From contig SDUX01000002.1 in NCBI GenBank assembly GCA_008729055.1, positions 3,375,874 through 3,439,873 of the forward strand: a stretch of 64,000 nt of DNA, read 5' to 3'. Of this stretch, positions 1 through 11,065 are shown in pieces. The notes under the pieces were generated by a model, which saw only the letters and a list, made by a program, of their open reading frames with translations, was not told the DNA's origin and made no database searches. A program made the position numbers and the translations under genes. How positions within the stretch are numbered: the first letter of the stretch is position 1; each line of letters starts with the position of its first letter. Source of the DNA: Pyropia haitanensis (taxonomy: Eukaryota > Rhodophyta > Bangiophyceae > Bangiales > Bangiaceae).

Positions 1-1328
1 CCCGTCCTTGACAAACAGGGTGCCCATCCAGCCCTGCGCGCCCTCCTCCCCACCCGTCCCCCCATACACATCCCCCGTCGTGGACACGCCCCCCGACAGG
101 CCCGCGGGGCGGGCGGGACCCACCGCGCCGCTCCCCCCCCCCCCCCCGCGCCACCGCCGGCCGCCCCCCGCCCGCCACTCCCAAACAGCACTGCGCGCAC
201 CCCCCCCGGCGGCGGCGGCGGCTCGCGCACCGCCACGCCCGCGGCGGCGGCCCAGCCCGGCGGCACGACGCCGCCGCCCACGTAGTGGTAGCGCCCCCCA
301 AAGAACCGTGCCGACCGCAGCGGCACCGCCGTCGAGACGAGCAGGTCGGGCTTTACAAACGAGTCGCGGCGGACGGCCAGGGCCGGGGCGCCCCGGTCGG
401 TCGCCCACCCGAGCGGGTGGTCCACGCACACGACCGGCGCCGACGACGCGGCGAGCGCGGCGAGCACCGCCGTCGCGCCGTCGGGGATGAGACCGCCCGC
501 GGCGGCATCCGCAGTGGCTGCCAGGGGCGGCGGCGGCGTGGCGGTGGCGGCGACAAACGCGGCGTCGTCGGGGTCGACGCCGTCGCCCCAGTCGAGCGGG
601 TCGTTGCCGAGCACCGCGTCGACGAGGAGGTCAAAGTAAAACGCCGTGCCGCCGGGCACAAAGTCGATAATGTCCACGCCGCCCGCTTCGGCGGCCGCCT
701 CGGTCGCCACCCGCCACGCCGGCCGCCCCTCCTCCTCCCCCACCCGCAGGAGCGTCGCCGAGTAGCCCGCCGCGGCGAGGCCGACCGCCACCTCCACCCC
801 CACCGCGCCGGTCAGGCCCACCCCAAACGCCACCAGCACCGATGGCGGGCCGCCGCCGCCCTCCCCGTCCGCCTCCCCGCCGGCGAGCGTGTAGGTCGCG
901 GCGATGGCGTCCACCACCGCCCCCGCGGCGGCGGTGGCGTAGGCGGCAGCCGAGCCCCCAAACGTGGTGTTGATGGCCGTCGTCACGAGCGCGCGCCCCT
1001 CTGCCGACGAAATGTACCGCCGTAGCCGGGGGGCGGGGGGAGAGGGGGGGGCAGACGACGGCTCCGCAGGTGGGTCGCTGTCGCCGCCGCCCGTGTTGCC
1101 GGCGGCCGCTGCCACAACGGGGGGGGGAGAGCGGGGGGTCCTCACCACAGGGGCGGGATTTGCCCGCCGCCGGCCCCACCGCCAGTAGCCCGGCACGCCG
1201 CGGCTTGGCCGCCCAGGCGCCGCGGACGGCGTCCACGCACAGGTCCGGGCGGTGGCGGCGGCGGCGCCAACCGGGCGAGCGGCGGTGGTGCCCACCGCGG
1301 GGTGGCATGGTAGAAAGGCGGCGGCCAT
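1..1328 (-). CDS. YjeF_N / NAD(P)H-hydrate epimerase-like protein, partial (3' end off window)
   Basis: Read on the minus strand from ATG at 1328-1326, preceded by a Kozak-like context. The first ~100 residues are Ala/Pro/Arg-rich and look like a transit or linker region. Then comes an open YjeF_N fold. The C-terminal half matches NAXE family members closely: a DLLVDAVLG segment, VCVDHPLGW where the family has DIPSGW, KPDLLVSTAVP, and GGRYHYVGGGVVPP. NAXE enzymes epimerise damaged NAD(P)HX in mitochondria or plastids. The glycine loop, GNNGGDG in active enzymes, reads GVGLTGAVG here (near 800-830), so this copy may be inactive or altered. The frame breaks at a C15 run (133-147). After it one frame reads GWMGTLFVKDG to the window edge, and I do not recognise it. 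Plants fuse YjeF_N to PNPO, but I cannot confirm such a fusion. Family call is strong; activity is doubtful. Confidence 0.75.
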   Translation of the reverse strand, partial: MAAAFLPCHPAVGTTAARPVGAAAATARTCAWTPSAAPGRPSRGVPGYWRWGRRRANPAPVVRTPRSPPPVVAAAAGNTGGGDSDPPAEPSSAPPSPPAPRLRRYISSAEGRALVTTAINTTFGGSAAAYATAAAGAVVDAIAATYTLAGGEADGEGGGGPPSVLVAFGVGLTGAVGVEVAVGLAAAGYSATLLRVGEEEGRPAWRVATEAAAEAGGVDIIDFVPGGTAFYFDLLVDAVLGNDPLDWGDGVDPDDAAFVAATATPPPPLAATADAAAGGLIPDGATAVLAALAASSAPVVCVDHPLGWATDRGAPALAVRRDSFVKPDLLVSTAVPLRSARFFGGRYHYVGGGVVPPGWAAAAGVAVREPPPPPGGVRAVLFGSGGRGAAGGGAGGGGGAARWVPPAPRACRGACPRRGMCMGGRVGRRARRAGWAPCLSRT

Positions 1329-2651
1329 GGCAAAGACCAGCAGTGGAGCGTGGAGAGCGAGAGCGGAGGAGGGAAGGGGAGGGAAGGAATGCAGTCGGAA
1401 GGGGGGAGGGCAACGGGAGAGGCTCGCGCCGCACGCCGACGGGGGGCAGCGCGCGCAGCGCGGCGACTGGGTTGAGGCTACCGTCGGACTGTCTCGGGAC
1501 GCCAAGCTCCACGTCGGCTCCGGCCGCGCGGAACTCGTCGCCCACCGCGATCGCCAGTGCGTGGAGAGATCATGGAATTGGCGCGACCAGCGGGAGCCTC
1601 CCGATCCAAACTAGTTCGATCGACTGCATAGTGGGGCTGGAAATGCCGACTGTACTTTTCAAGAGGAGTACCGTACTTTCCCATTCTGTTTGATCCACCG
1701 ACGGCCAGGCGCACTCTCGCGTCATGAGCTCCATTCGCCTCTCCCGCTCCATCTGCTGCACGGGAAAACCCTGCAGCTGGCGGGAGGGAGGTGCACGCCG
1801 TTGCGCACGCCCGCGCGGTGGTGGTGTTTTTATTTCCGCGCCACGGCGGCGGCGGCGCACCCTCCCCAGGCCATGCACTGGCCACGGCGGCGGGCACTGC
1901 GCTCGCCCTCCCCCCCCCCCCTCTTCCTCCTTCCCGGCCTCCCCGTGCAGGCTGTCGGCGCGCGGCAAGAGATATCGGGCGGTGGCCTGCCCCCGCTGCT
2001 CCCCGCGGAGAATGGGGGGGGGGTGCGCCTGGCGGGCGCCCGGGCGGGGACACACCTCTCCCATCCCCCCCCCCCACGCCGCCACCGGCGCCTGCCAATC
2101 AATCATTGGCATGATGCGGGCGCTCCCCCGCTTCCCCCCGTCTGCGCCACCCCACTGACGTTGCTGGGGGCGACCGCAACGACCGCCGGGCTGGACGTTG
2201 GCGCGGCGCGGCCGCCGGCTTGGCCAGACCCCGCGTTTTGTACGCAGCTGGGGCGGGCGGGGGGGGGGGGGGGGGAAGCGGACGGCGCCACGTCCCGGCG
2301 GGACGCGCTCGCCCGCGGCGGTGGTGGTATTGGCCAGCAGCGACGACAGCGACGACAGCGGCGGCGGCGGCGGCGCCGCTGCCGCCGTCGTTGCCACCGC
2401 CGCCGCGGTCGTCGCCGGGCGGGCCGCCGTCCGCCGCCACCGACGGCGCGCGCGGGGCGCCCAACGACGGCGCCGTCGCCCCCCCCCCCCCCCCCGCCAT
2501 CCCCCCCTTCCTCCTCCCCTGCTTTTCTTGGACCGCGCCGCGCGGACGCACGCGCGCGCGTCCCCGGGGTTGTGGGGTGTGACGGGCGCGGCGACGGCGG
2601 CCGCGCGTCGTCGCCGGTCGGGAAGAGCGCAGGCGGGTGGCGTGACGGGGG
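1329..2651. other. Intergenic, divergent promoter region between NAXE-like (-) and TBC (+) genes
   Basis: No supported gene. About 1560-1740 is the least GC-rich part and lies between two divergent starts, so it is the likeliest shared promoter zone. The rest is C/G-run low-complexity DNA whose long open frames on both strands are Arg/Pro/Ala-rich shadows. Confidence 0.5.
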
Positions 2652-4588
2652 ATGGCGTCACCACTGGCGGCGCCGCCGGCCACGGCGGGCGAGACGGCAA
2701 CGGCGACGGCGGCGGCGGCGGCGGCGGTGGCGGCAGCGGCACGCGACGCCGCCCTCGCTGCTGGTGACGAGGAAGGGGGCGGCGGCGGGCGTGGCCGCCG
2801 CCGTAGCGTTTCCCCGTCCCGGCCGGCTGTGGGGTGTGACGGTACCCCCGACGGCGGTGGTAGGAGTAGCAGCAGCAGCAGCAGCAGCAGCAGCAGTGTT
2901 CACTCGGTCACGCCCGGCGGCAGCAGCAGCGGCCGTGGAGGCGGTGGCGCCCCCGCCGGCAGTGGCGCCAGCACCAGCAGCATCAGGAGTGACGCGAGTA
3001 CCTCCTGTGGCGGCAATGGCGGAGGCAGCGACACGGTCACGTCGGGCGGTAGCGGCGGCGGCGGCCTCCGCCACTGGGCGCCGTGGGTGTCCCCGTCTGT
3101 GTTGGCGGCGGGGAGCAGCGACGGGGGTGGTGGTGGCGGCGACGGCGGCGGCGGCAGCAGCAGCAATGACGGCGGCAGCGGCGGCGGCGGCGGCGGCGGT
3201 GGCGCCAACACTGGCACCCCGTCGGGCTTCTTGCGGGTGCTGCCGGTGGGCTGGTTCCGCGCGAGCTCGCCGTCGCCCGGGCCCGCGGCGCCCCCGGCGG
3301 CAGCCGCGACAGCGTCGCCGTCGACGGCCACGGTGGCGGCCTCCTCTGGCGACGTGGATGGTGCCGACGCCGCCGCCGACGCCGACGCCGACCTCCCGTG
3401 GCCCGTGGTGACCATGGACTTCGAGACGCTCGTCCAGGGCCTCGACACGGGCGCCTCTGGCCCCCCCGAGAGGGGGTGTCGCGACGACAGCGGCAGCAGC
3501 GGCGGTGGCGGCCGTGGCGGTGGTGGCGGCGGTGGTGCCGCGTCCCCGGCATCGTCGGGCTCTGTTGACAGCGTGGCGGCGTCCGCGTCCGGCTCCTCCC
3601 CCCTGGTCAGCGACCGCAGCGGGGACAGTGCGGACAGTGCGGACAGTGACGCTGGCGGCGGTAGCGGCGGCGGCGGCGGTGGCGGCGGCGGCGACGGCGG
3701 TGCAGACGGCGGGTGGGGGCTGGTGGGGGACGGTCGTGGCGGGGGGGGGAGGGGCGCGCCGGCCGTGCCGCCCCGCCGCCCGCGTGGCGCCGGCGGCGGC
3801 GGCACGCCCAAGCGCCGCCGCGCGCCGGGCGGCGCGGCCAGCTGGTCCCCGTCGAGCCTCGTCGAGTGGGGCCGTGGCGGCGGCGGCGGCGGCGGCGGGC
3901 GGGGGCGCGGCGGTGGCGGGCTGGGCGTGCTGGGAGCCGGGGGGTCGTGCCCGGCGGTCGCGCCCGCCTCCCCGGCGTCGCCGCTGCCGCCGTCGCCAGC
4001 TGGGGGGGCGGGGGGGGTGGCACCGACTCGCCGCCCGTCGAGCCTGGCCGGCGGCGTCCGCCGTAGCTGGTCCGCCTCGGGCTGGTGGTCGCCCGGGCCC
4101 GTGGGGGGGGCGGGCGCCCGTGGCAGCCGCGGTGCCGCCGCCAACCCCGTGTCGTGTGGCAACGGCATGAGTGGGGCTGGCGGCAGTGGTGGCGGTGGCG
4201 ACGGTGGTGGTGGTGGTGGTGGTAGTGCTGGTGGTGGAGATGGCGGTGGGGATCGCCGAGGTCGCACCCCTGGCGCGTCCCCGTCGACCGGGGCGGTGCC
4301 GCCGACGCCGAGCGCGGCGTATGCAATGCTGTCGCCGCGTAGCGCCGCGGCGGGCGCGCGCCTGCGGCGGCTGCTTGCGGCGGCGGCGCCGTTGCCGTCC
4401 GCCGATGCCGCGGCTGCCGGCGTCGGCGGCCCAGGCAGCGACGGTGGCGCCGCTGGATGTGCCTTGACGGCGTCGGCCGCAGCCGTCGCCCCAGGGGGAG
4501 CTCCCGCCGCAACGCCGTCAGCGCTGGCGGCGTCAGCAGCAGCGGCGGCAGCAGCCGCGGCCGCGGCGGCGGCAGCGGCCGCTGCCGA

Positions 4589-4625
<37 letters not shown>

Positions 4626-5028
4626 AGCGCGGGTGTGCCCGCCGCCACCCCCGCGGCGCGGCTGGAAGAGGTGCGTGCGGCGGCGTGGACGGGGTGTGCG
4701 GTCGCGACGCGCGCGACCGCGTGGCAGGTGCTGCTGCGGTACGTGCCGCTCGAGGGGGGGCCCGCCGCCGCGGCCGCCGCGCGGGCGGCCAAGCGCGCCG
4801 AGTATTGGCGGACGGTGGCGGACGTGTATGGGCGTGATGGGGAGGAGGGGGGGGGGGGCGCCGCGGACGCCCCCGCCGTCGTGGGGGGGGGCGGGGCGGG
4901 TGTGGAGGCAGTGGGGGTGACGGAGGGGGGGGGGGGTGCCGGCCCAGCGGGTGGGGTGGATGGCGGTCGCTGCGGGGGGGGGGGGGTACCGCCGTCGACC
5001 TCAGTGCACGGCGTCGGTGCACCTGACG

Positions 5029-5059
<31 letters not shown>

Positions 5060-6587
5060 CGGCGATGGCAATGACATCAATGGTGACGCGGGGGGCGCTC
5101 GGGGTGTCTTCCGTAACGCGGCGGCCGCGGCCAGCGACCCCCCCCCGCCACCCACAGCGGCCAGGCCAGCCGTGCCACCCGCGGCGGCAGCGTCGGTGGA
5201 GGCGGCCAGGGCGGGGGCGGGGCCACCCCCCCCCCCCCGCTGGGCGGCGCCGCCCACCGCGCGGCGCTGCGGCAGATCGACCTGGACCTCCCCCGCACGC
5301 TGCCCGGCGTGGCGCTGCTGCACACCCCCCCCGTGCGGGCGGCGCTGCGGCGGGTGTGCGCGGTGTTTGCCGCGACGCACCCGGCGGCGGGGTACGTGCA
5401 GGGGCTCGCGGATATCGCGGCGCCGCTGGTGTTTGTGTTTTTGGCGGGCTCGCTCGCGGGTGGGGGGGGGGGGGCGCCACCAGCGACGGGTACCGCCGCA
5501 GGCGCGTCACCGGGCGGCGGCGACAGGGACGGTGACAGTGGCGGCGGCGGCGGCGGCGGTGGCAGCGACGATGGCGGCGGGGGCGGCGACGGTGGCGGCG
5601 GCGGCGGGGATAGGGGTGGCGGCAGCGACCGTGCCGGCGGCAGCGCCAGTGCTGACGCGACGGTCGTCTCGGCGGACGCGGCGGCTGCGGCGCCCGCTGG
5701 GGAGGCGGATGGCGGGGCGCGGCGGAGCGGCGGCGGGGGCGGCCCGACCGACGCGGCTGCCGACGGTGCCGTCCTCAGCGCCGCCGCCGCCGCCGCCACC
5801 GCCGCCCCTGACAGCGGTGCCAGCGACGGCGATGGCGTGCGACCGCGTAGCCTTGTGGCGCCTGTCGAGGCGGCGGCGGTGGACCCGCCGTCCCCCCCCA
5901 ATACGGATCTGGGCGACGAGGCCGCCGCGCTGCGGCTGCTGGCCGCCCCCCCCCTCCCCAGCAGCGACGGCGCGGACGCCCGCGACAGTGGCGGCGGCGC
6001 GGCGGCGGCGGCGGCGGCGGCGGGGGCGGCGGCGGCGGGGGCGGCGGCGGGGGCGGCGGCAGCGGCGGCGGCGGCGGTCCCCCCCCCCCTGCTCGCGGCC
6101 ATCGAGGCGGACGTCTTTTGGTGCCACTCGACCATCCTCTCCTCCGTCCTCGACTGCTACACGGCGGGCCAGCCCGGCGTGCCGCCGCGCCTCGCCACCT
6201 ACACCGCCCTCCTGTCCGCGGCGGACCCGCCGCTGGCGGCGCACCTCGCCGCGCTGGGCGTCACGCCCCTCCTCTACGCGTACCGCTGGATGGGGGTGCT
6301 GCTGCTGCGGGAGCTGCCCCTCCCGCTCGTCGTCCGCGTCTGGGACGCGGCGCTCGCGACGGACGACGGGTTTGGCGCGTTTTTTGTCGCCGTGTGCGCC
6401 GCGCTGGCGGTGGCGTTTAGTGAGCGCCTGCGGGGGGCGGGTTTGACGAGGCGGTGGGGCTGCTGCAGCACCTGCCGACGGGGGGGTGGGGGACGGAGGA
6501 GGTGGACGCGGTGCTTGCGCGGGCGCACCTGTGGCACGCGACGGGGCTTGGTGGGGTGGGGGGAGGGGGGGGGGGGGGCACCCGTGA
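2652..6587 (+). CDS. TBC-domain Rab GTPase-activating protein, TBC1D22-like, with frame breaks
   Basis: Starts at ATG 2652, just after an in-frame TGA at 2643. The first ~650 residues are Ser/Gly/Ala-rich linkers with little fold. The TBC domain begins near 4660 (RLEEVRAAAWTGC, then WQVLLRYVPL). It is interrupted by Gly/Ala inserts and resumes near 5270 with QIDLDLPRTLP, which carries the catalytic arginine finger, and then GYVQGLADI, which carries the glutamine finger. The block around 6095-6350 (EADVFWCHSTILSSVLDCYT, YAYRWMGVLLLRELPL, VWDAAL) and the tail (LLQHLPTGGW) follow TBC1D22 order. This family accelerates GTP hydrolysis on Rab GTPases at Golgi and endosomal membranes. Reading through needs frame changes at C13 (5226-5238) and G6 (6432-6437, one extra G restores the family sequence). 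The end at TGA 6585-6587 assumes one more slip in the G run at 6560-6579. Confidence 0.8.
2868..2896 (+). repeat. AGC trinucleotide repeat coding for poly-Ser
   Basis: A run of about nine AGC codons in the N-terminal linker of the TBC protein. Confidence 0.8.
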
Positions 6588-6953
6588 TGGAAGAGAGGTG
6601 CGCGTTTGGGGGGCGAGATGGACAGGGGGGGGGGTAAGGCGGGAACGCTGGCCGCCCGTACGTGCCGGCCACCGTCGACCCGGTCGCCCGCCGCCGCCAA
6701 ACCGCCGGCAGTCCAAAAGTATGTGCAGAGAGACGGCCCGACCGCCTGCTTCTGGCCGCACGCGGCACCTTACTCGCCAGCCCCCTCCTCCCCACCCTCC
6801 CTTCCCTCGCCGCCCCCCTCTCCCCAAGCACAGACACGCGCACCCCCACGTCCCCCCCCCCGGGAAGCCCCCCCCCCCCCCCCCCCTGCACCCGCGCGTG
6901 CGCCACCCCCCCACTCCCCCCCCCCCCCCCCCTCACCACCCCCCCCCCCCCGC
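6588..6953. other. Intergenic gap between convergent TBC (+) and SNF5 (-) genes
   Basis: Holds the 3' ends of two convergent genes. It is dominated by C runs at 6860-6960. No gene or recognisable poly(A) signal was seen. Confidence 0.5.
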
Positions 6954-8113
6954 TTACCACCCCCGCCGCTTGCGTGCCGACCGCGTCGCGCGCGTCGGCG
7001 GCGGCGGCCGCGGCCGTGAGCCGCGGCGGCCGCCGCCACTCCCCACCGACGCGTCGCTGTCCGACGTGGTTGGCGACACGGAGGGCGAGCCCGACGAGCC
7101 GCCGCCGCTGTCGCCGCCGCTGCCGCCGCCGTCGCTGCTCGGCGCGCCGTCCGTGCCGCCGCTGCCACCGCCGCCGTCGCCGCCGTCGCCGCCATCGCCG
7201 CCACCGCCGCCGTCGCCGCCGCCGCTCCCGCCGCGGCTGTCACCGCCGCGGCTGCTGCTGTGGCGGCGGCGGCGGCGGGTGTCGCCAGGGCGGGCACCCG
7301 CCGCGGCCACGTCGGCGCCACTCGCAGCAGCGGCAACGGCGGCGGCGGCGGCGGTCACGGTGGCGACGGCGTCATCGGCGGGGGCCCCCGCCCGCGGCGG
7401 TGGCGCGGCCGCCGCCGCGGCCGCTGGTGGGACAGCCGCGGCGGCGGCGGCGGCCGCGTCCACAACGGGCGTGCCGTCGAGCTCCTCCTCCTCCAGCACG
7501 TCCGCGTCCTCCGCGGCGGCCGCCTTGGAGGCTGACGCCGCCGCGGCGGGCGGCCCAGCGGGGGGCAGCGCCGCCGCGGCGGCGGGCGCACCGGCCGACG
7601 TAGCGGCCGCGTCGGCCGCGGGCGGGCCGCCGCCGCCGCCGCCGCCCACCGCATCCGCAGCCGTCGACGGCGCCGCGGCGGCGGGCGCGGCGTCTGCGGT
7701 GGCGGCGGCGTCGTCGTCAACCACCGTCGGCCACGCGGCGGTGGCGTGCGACGGCGGCGACACGCGTGCCACCCGCACCAGCGGCGGGTCGTCGGCAGCC
7801 GCGGTGCCGCCGCCGCCGCCGTTGCCCGCCGACGCGGGTGCCGCCGCTGCCGCGGAGGGCAGCTTGATGAGCACCCGCCGCACCCGCCGCGGGCGGTCCC
7901 CCCCTCCACGTCGACGCCGTCATCCGCGCCCGCGTCGCCGCTGCCGTCGCCACTGCCACTCCCGCTCGCGTCGGCGGCGCCCGCGCTGTCAGCCGCGGCG
8001 TCCACCTCCATCGGGGACCCCCCCCTCCCCCCCGACCCGTCCACGTCCATCGCCGCTCCCCCGTCGGTGGTCGTGCCCGCCTCGGCGTCCCCGTCGTCGC
8101 CGCCCGACGCGGC

Positions 8114-8147
<34 letters not shown>

Positions 8148-8446
8148 GCGGCGGCGGCGGTCCCCTCCTCCTCCGTGCCGCTGCCGCGGCGGCGCTTGCG
8201 GGAGCCGCTCCCGCCCGTCGTCCAGCGCGCGCCCTTCTTCTTGCGCAGCCCGCGGCCGACCTTGCGCTTGCCCGTCGGCGCCCGCCCGTCGCGCCGCGAC
8301 GCGAGCACGTCCAGGCTCGGCGCCGTCGCTTGCCGCCGGTTGCGCCGGCGGAGGCGGCTGTCGCTGCCGCCAGACGCGGCCGCCTCGTCGTCCGACGCGT
8401 CCGTCGTGGCCGCGGCGGCCGCGGCGGGGGGGGGGGGGGCGGCGGC

Positions 8447-8477
<31 letters not shown>

Positions 8478-11065
8478 GCGGCGGCGGGGGGGTCCGCGTC
8501 GGACGGGTCGGCCGCCTCGACGGGCGAGCCCTCCTCGTCCGACGAACCCCCGTTGGCCGTGCCATTGTCGTCATCGCCGCCGTCGTCGTCGTCGGCGGCG
8601 GCGGCGGCGACGGCGGCGGCGGCATGCCGCGCGGCCACCGCGGCGGGCACGCCCACGTCCACAATGAGGCCCACCAGTGTCGCGCACGTGCGGGTGGCGG
8701 CGATGTGGTCCTCGGCGGCAGCCTCCTCTGGCGACAGCACCCGCAGGCTAGATGTCAGCGGCGGCAGACCCGCCGCGGACACAGCGGCGGCCGCCGACGC
8801 TTCACGGGCGCCCGCATCGTCATTGTCCTTTGCGGGTGCGCCCTCACCGCCCGCCAACGGGCGGAGCGGCGGCAGAAACGCGGCGGCGTGCGCCTCGACC
8901 AGCTGCGCCGTCAGCGCCGCGGCGACCGCCGGCGCCGCCCGGCCGGGCAGCCCCGCGTCCGCGGCGGTCACGGCCGCAAAGTAGGCGGGGCTATTGGCCG
9001 TGCCGGCGCCGAGGTCCCACTCGATGACCTCGTCGAGCACCGCCGGCGGCGCGCCGCTGGTGGCGGACCCGTCGCCACCGCAGTGCGGGTCGCCGCCGCC
9101 GCCGCCCCCGCTGGGGGGGTACCGCAGCCGCAGCGGCTGCCGGTTCTCCTCCCCGCCCCGCCGCGACGTGGCACCCGGCGCACCCGCCGACGCAGCGGCG
9201 TCCGCCGGGATCGCCGCCGCCGGCGGGGCCACCGGCGGCGGTGGCGGCGGCACCACCACCCCCGCCGCCAGCACCGCCGCGCGCACCTGGCCGGCAATCG
9301 CCGCGACCGCCGGCGCGGGCAGGCGGTGAGCGGCGCCGAGCGCGGCGGCGACGCCCTCGGGCGTGTCATCGGGCTCGCCGAGGCGCCACTGGAGGGCGAG
9401 AGCCACGGGCGTGCCGCCCGGGGTGAGCGGCGGCAGCCGCACGCTCAGCGGCAGCAGCCGCGGCTCGGGGGGGGGGAGCGCCACGCCCGCCCGGCCCGCC
9501 ACGTACGCGTGGTAGGCCGCGTCGGCGGCGGCCGCCTCGGGCGTGAGCGGAGAGGTGTCCACCTCAATAGCCGGCGCGACGTCCTCAGCCGGAGACGGCT
9601 CGCCATTCACAGCCTCTGTCGGGCCGGCGGCGCCCGCGGCGTCGGCCGTGGCGTCCGCAGTGCCGTTCGGTGCGCCCGCGGCGCCGCCAGGAACACCGGT
9701 CGGCGCCTGTGACGCCTTCCCATTGGTGGCCCCGTCGACAGCCCTGTCATTTGTGACCTCCTTTGCGACGTCCTTGCCTCCGTTGGGTGCACCTCCGTCC
9801 TGCCGATCCACCCCGCCCTTGCCACCCCCCGCCGCCCCCCCCGCGCGGGGTCACTCAAAAAGTGGGCGCCCATCGACGCCGCCGCCCCCTCGAGCCCCGC
9901 GTCGACCCCCCCAACCCCCCCCGCCAGCAGCAGCCCCGTACTCAGCACCGCCTCGAGCGCTTCCCCAACGGCCGCCGTCGCGGCCCGCTCCCGCGCCTCC
10001 CGCCCCGCCTGCGCGGCGGCGGTGGCGACGAGCAGCGCCGCCTCGGCGGCGCCGTCGCCCGACTCCTCCTCCAGGTCACTCTCCGCGACGGCGTCCTCCA
10101 TCGCGCGCGCCAGCGCCGCCGCGTCGGCGGGCAGCATCGGCGGCAGCGGCGCGCCGTCGAGGGCGGTTAGGCCGCCGGCGGAGCCGGCAAGGACGACGCC
10201 GCCGCCCGCGACGGCCGCCGCGCCCAGCCCGGCGGGACCGACGCCCGCGCCGCCGCCAACGCCCAGGCCCAGGCCCAGGGCGAAGGCGCTGCCGGCAGCG
10301 GCGAGGCCGGCCGCCGCCCCCCCACCCCCCCCCCCAGCCCCCCCCCACGTCGGGTCGTCATCGCCCCCCCCCCGCCCCCCCCCCAGGCGGCGGCGCCAGC
10401 ACCCGCCGCGGCGCCTGCACCCGGCTGGGCGTGCGCGCCGCCTCTGCGCGCAGCCGGTCGGGCGATGCGACGAACCGCTGGACGAGCCGCTGCATCTTGG
10501 CCTCAAACGCCGACGGGTCGCCGCGGTACTTGCAGCGGAGCCACGTCGACACGGACGACGCGGACACGTCCATGAGCGCGGAGAGCCGCTTTTGGGACAG
10601 GTGCCCGCACGTGCGCACCATCCAGCGGACGCGGTAAAAGGTGGGGGTGGGCACCTGCGTGTGGCTGGGCGGCACGTCCGCCTCGACCACGTGGACGTAG
10701 CCGTCCTCGGCAAAGAGGGTGCGGAGGGGGGGGATGGCCGCCGCGTAGGCCGCGTCGAGGCCATCGTCCACGAGGCCGCCAGCGCCGGGCACCAGGATGG
10801 GCGCCGCGGCGGGCGCCACCGCGGGCACACCCGCACCCGCAGCGGCGGACGCGGCGGGAGCCGCAGGCGCCAGCGCCGGCGCCGACGCCGGCGCCGCGGG
10901 CGCCCCTACGCCCACCGCCGCCGCCGCTGCCGGTGCCGGCGCCACGGGCACGAGCGCCGGGCCGACGGCCCCGGCGGCGCCATTGGGCGCCGCCGCGATG
11001 GGCACCGGCGTCATCGACCGTGCCGGCGTCAGCGACCGTGCCGGCGCCGCCGCGATGGTGACCAT
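6954..11065 (-). CDS. SNF5/SMARCB1-family chromatin-remodelling subunit with N-terminal helix-turn-helix, frame-broken
   Basis: The start is ATG 11065-11063. Residues ~147-200 form a helix-turn-helix-like block (GHLSQKRLSALMDVSASSVS, then TWLRCKYRGD), suggesting DNA binding. The SNF5 part lies at 9470-8880. Repeat 1 (LLPLSVRL, LALQWRLGEPDDTPE, VAAIAGQVRAAV) and repeat 2 (DEVIEWDLGAGTANSPAYF, AAALTAQLVEAHAA) match the paired repeats of SNF5, the core subunit of SWI/SNF remodellers in the nucleus. A basic block (RLRRRNRRQ, then KRKVGRGLRKKKGARW) resembles the tail after the SNF5 repeats. The SNF5 frame has no ATG upstream of its domain and opens right after a TGA near 9852, so I join it to the HTH frame. 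Joining needs slips at C10/C10 (10364-10384), C8 (9835-9842) and C7 (7898-7904). The tail to 6954 is Ala/Gly/Asp-rich. The SNF5 call is firm; the HTH fusion is inferred. Confidence 0.75.

Noticed and set aside
2900..5380. Long minus-strand open frame (826 codons) opposite the TBC gene
   Set aside because: Only Pro/Ala runs; antisense shadow of Gly/Ala codons in a gene with conserved TBC motifs.
7746..9712. Plus-strand open frames opposite the SNF5 gene
   Set aside because: Ser/Pro/Arg shadows; the minus strand carries both SNF5 repeats.
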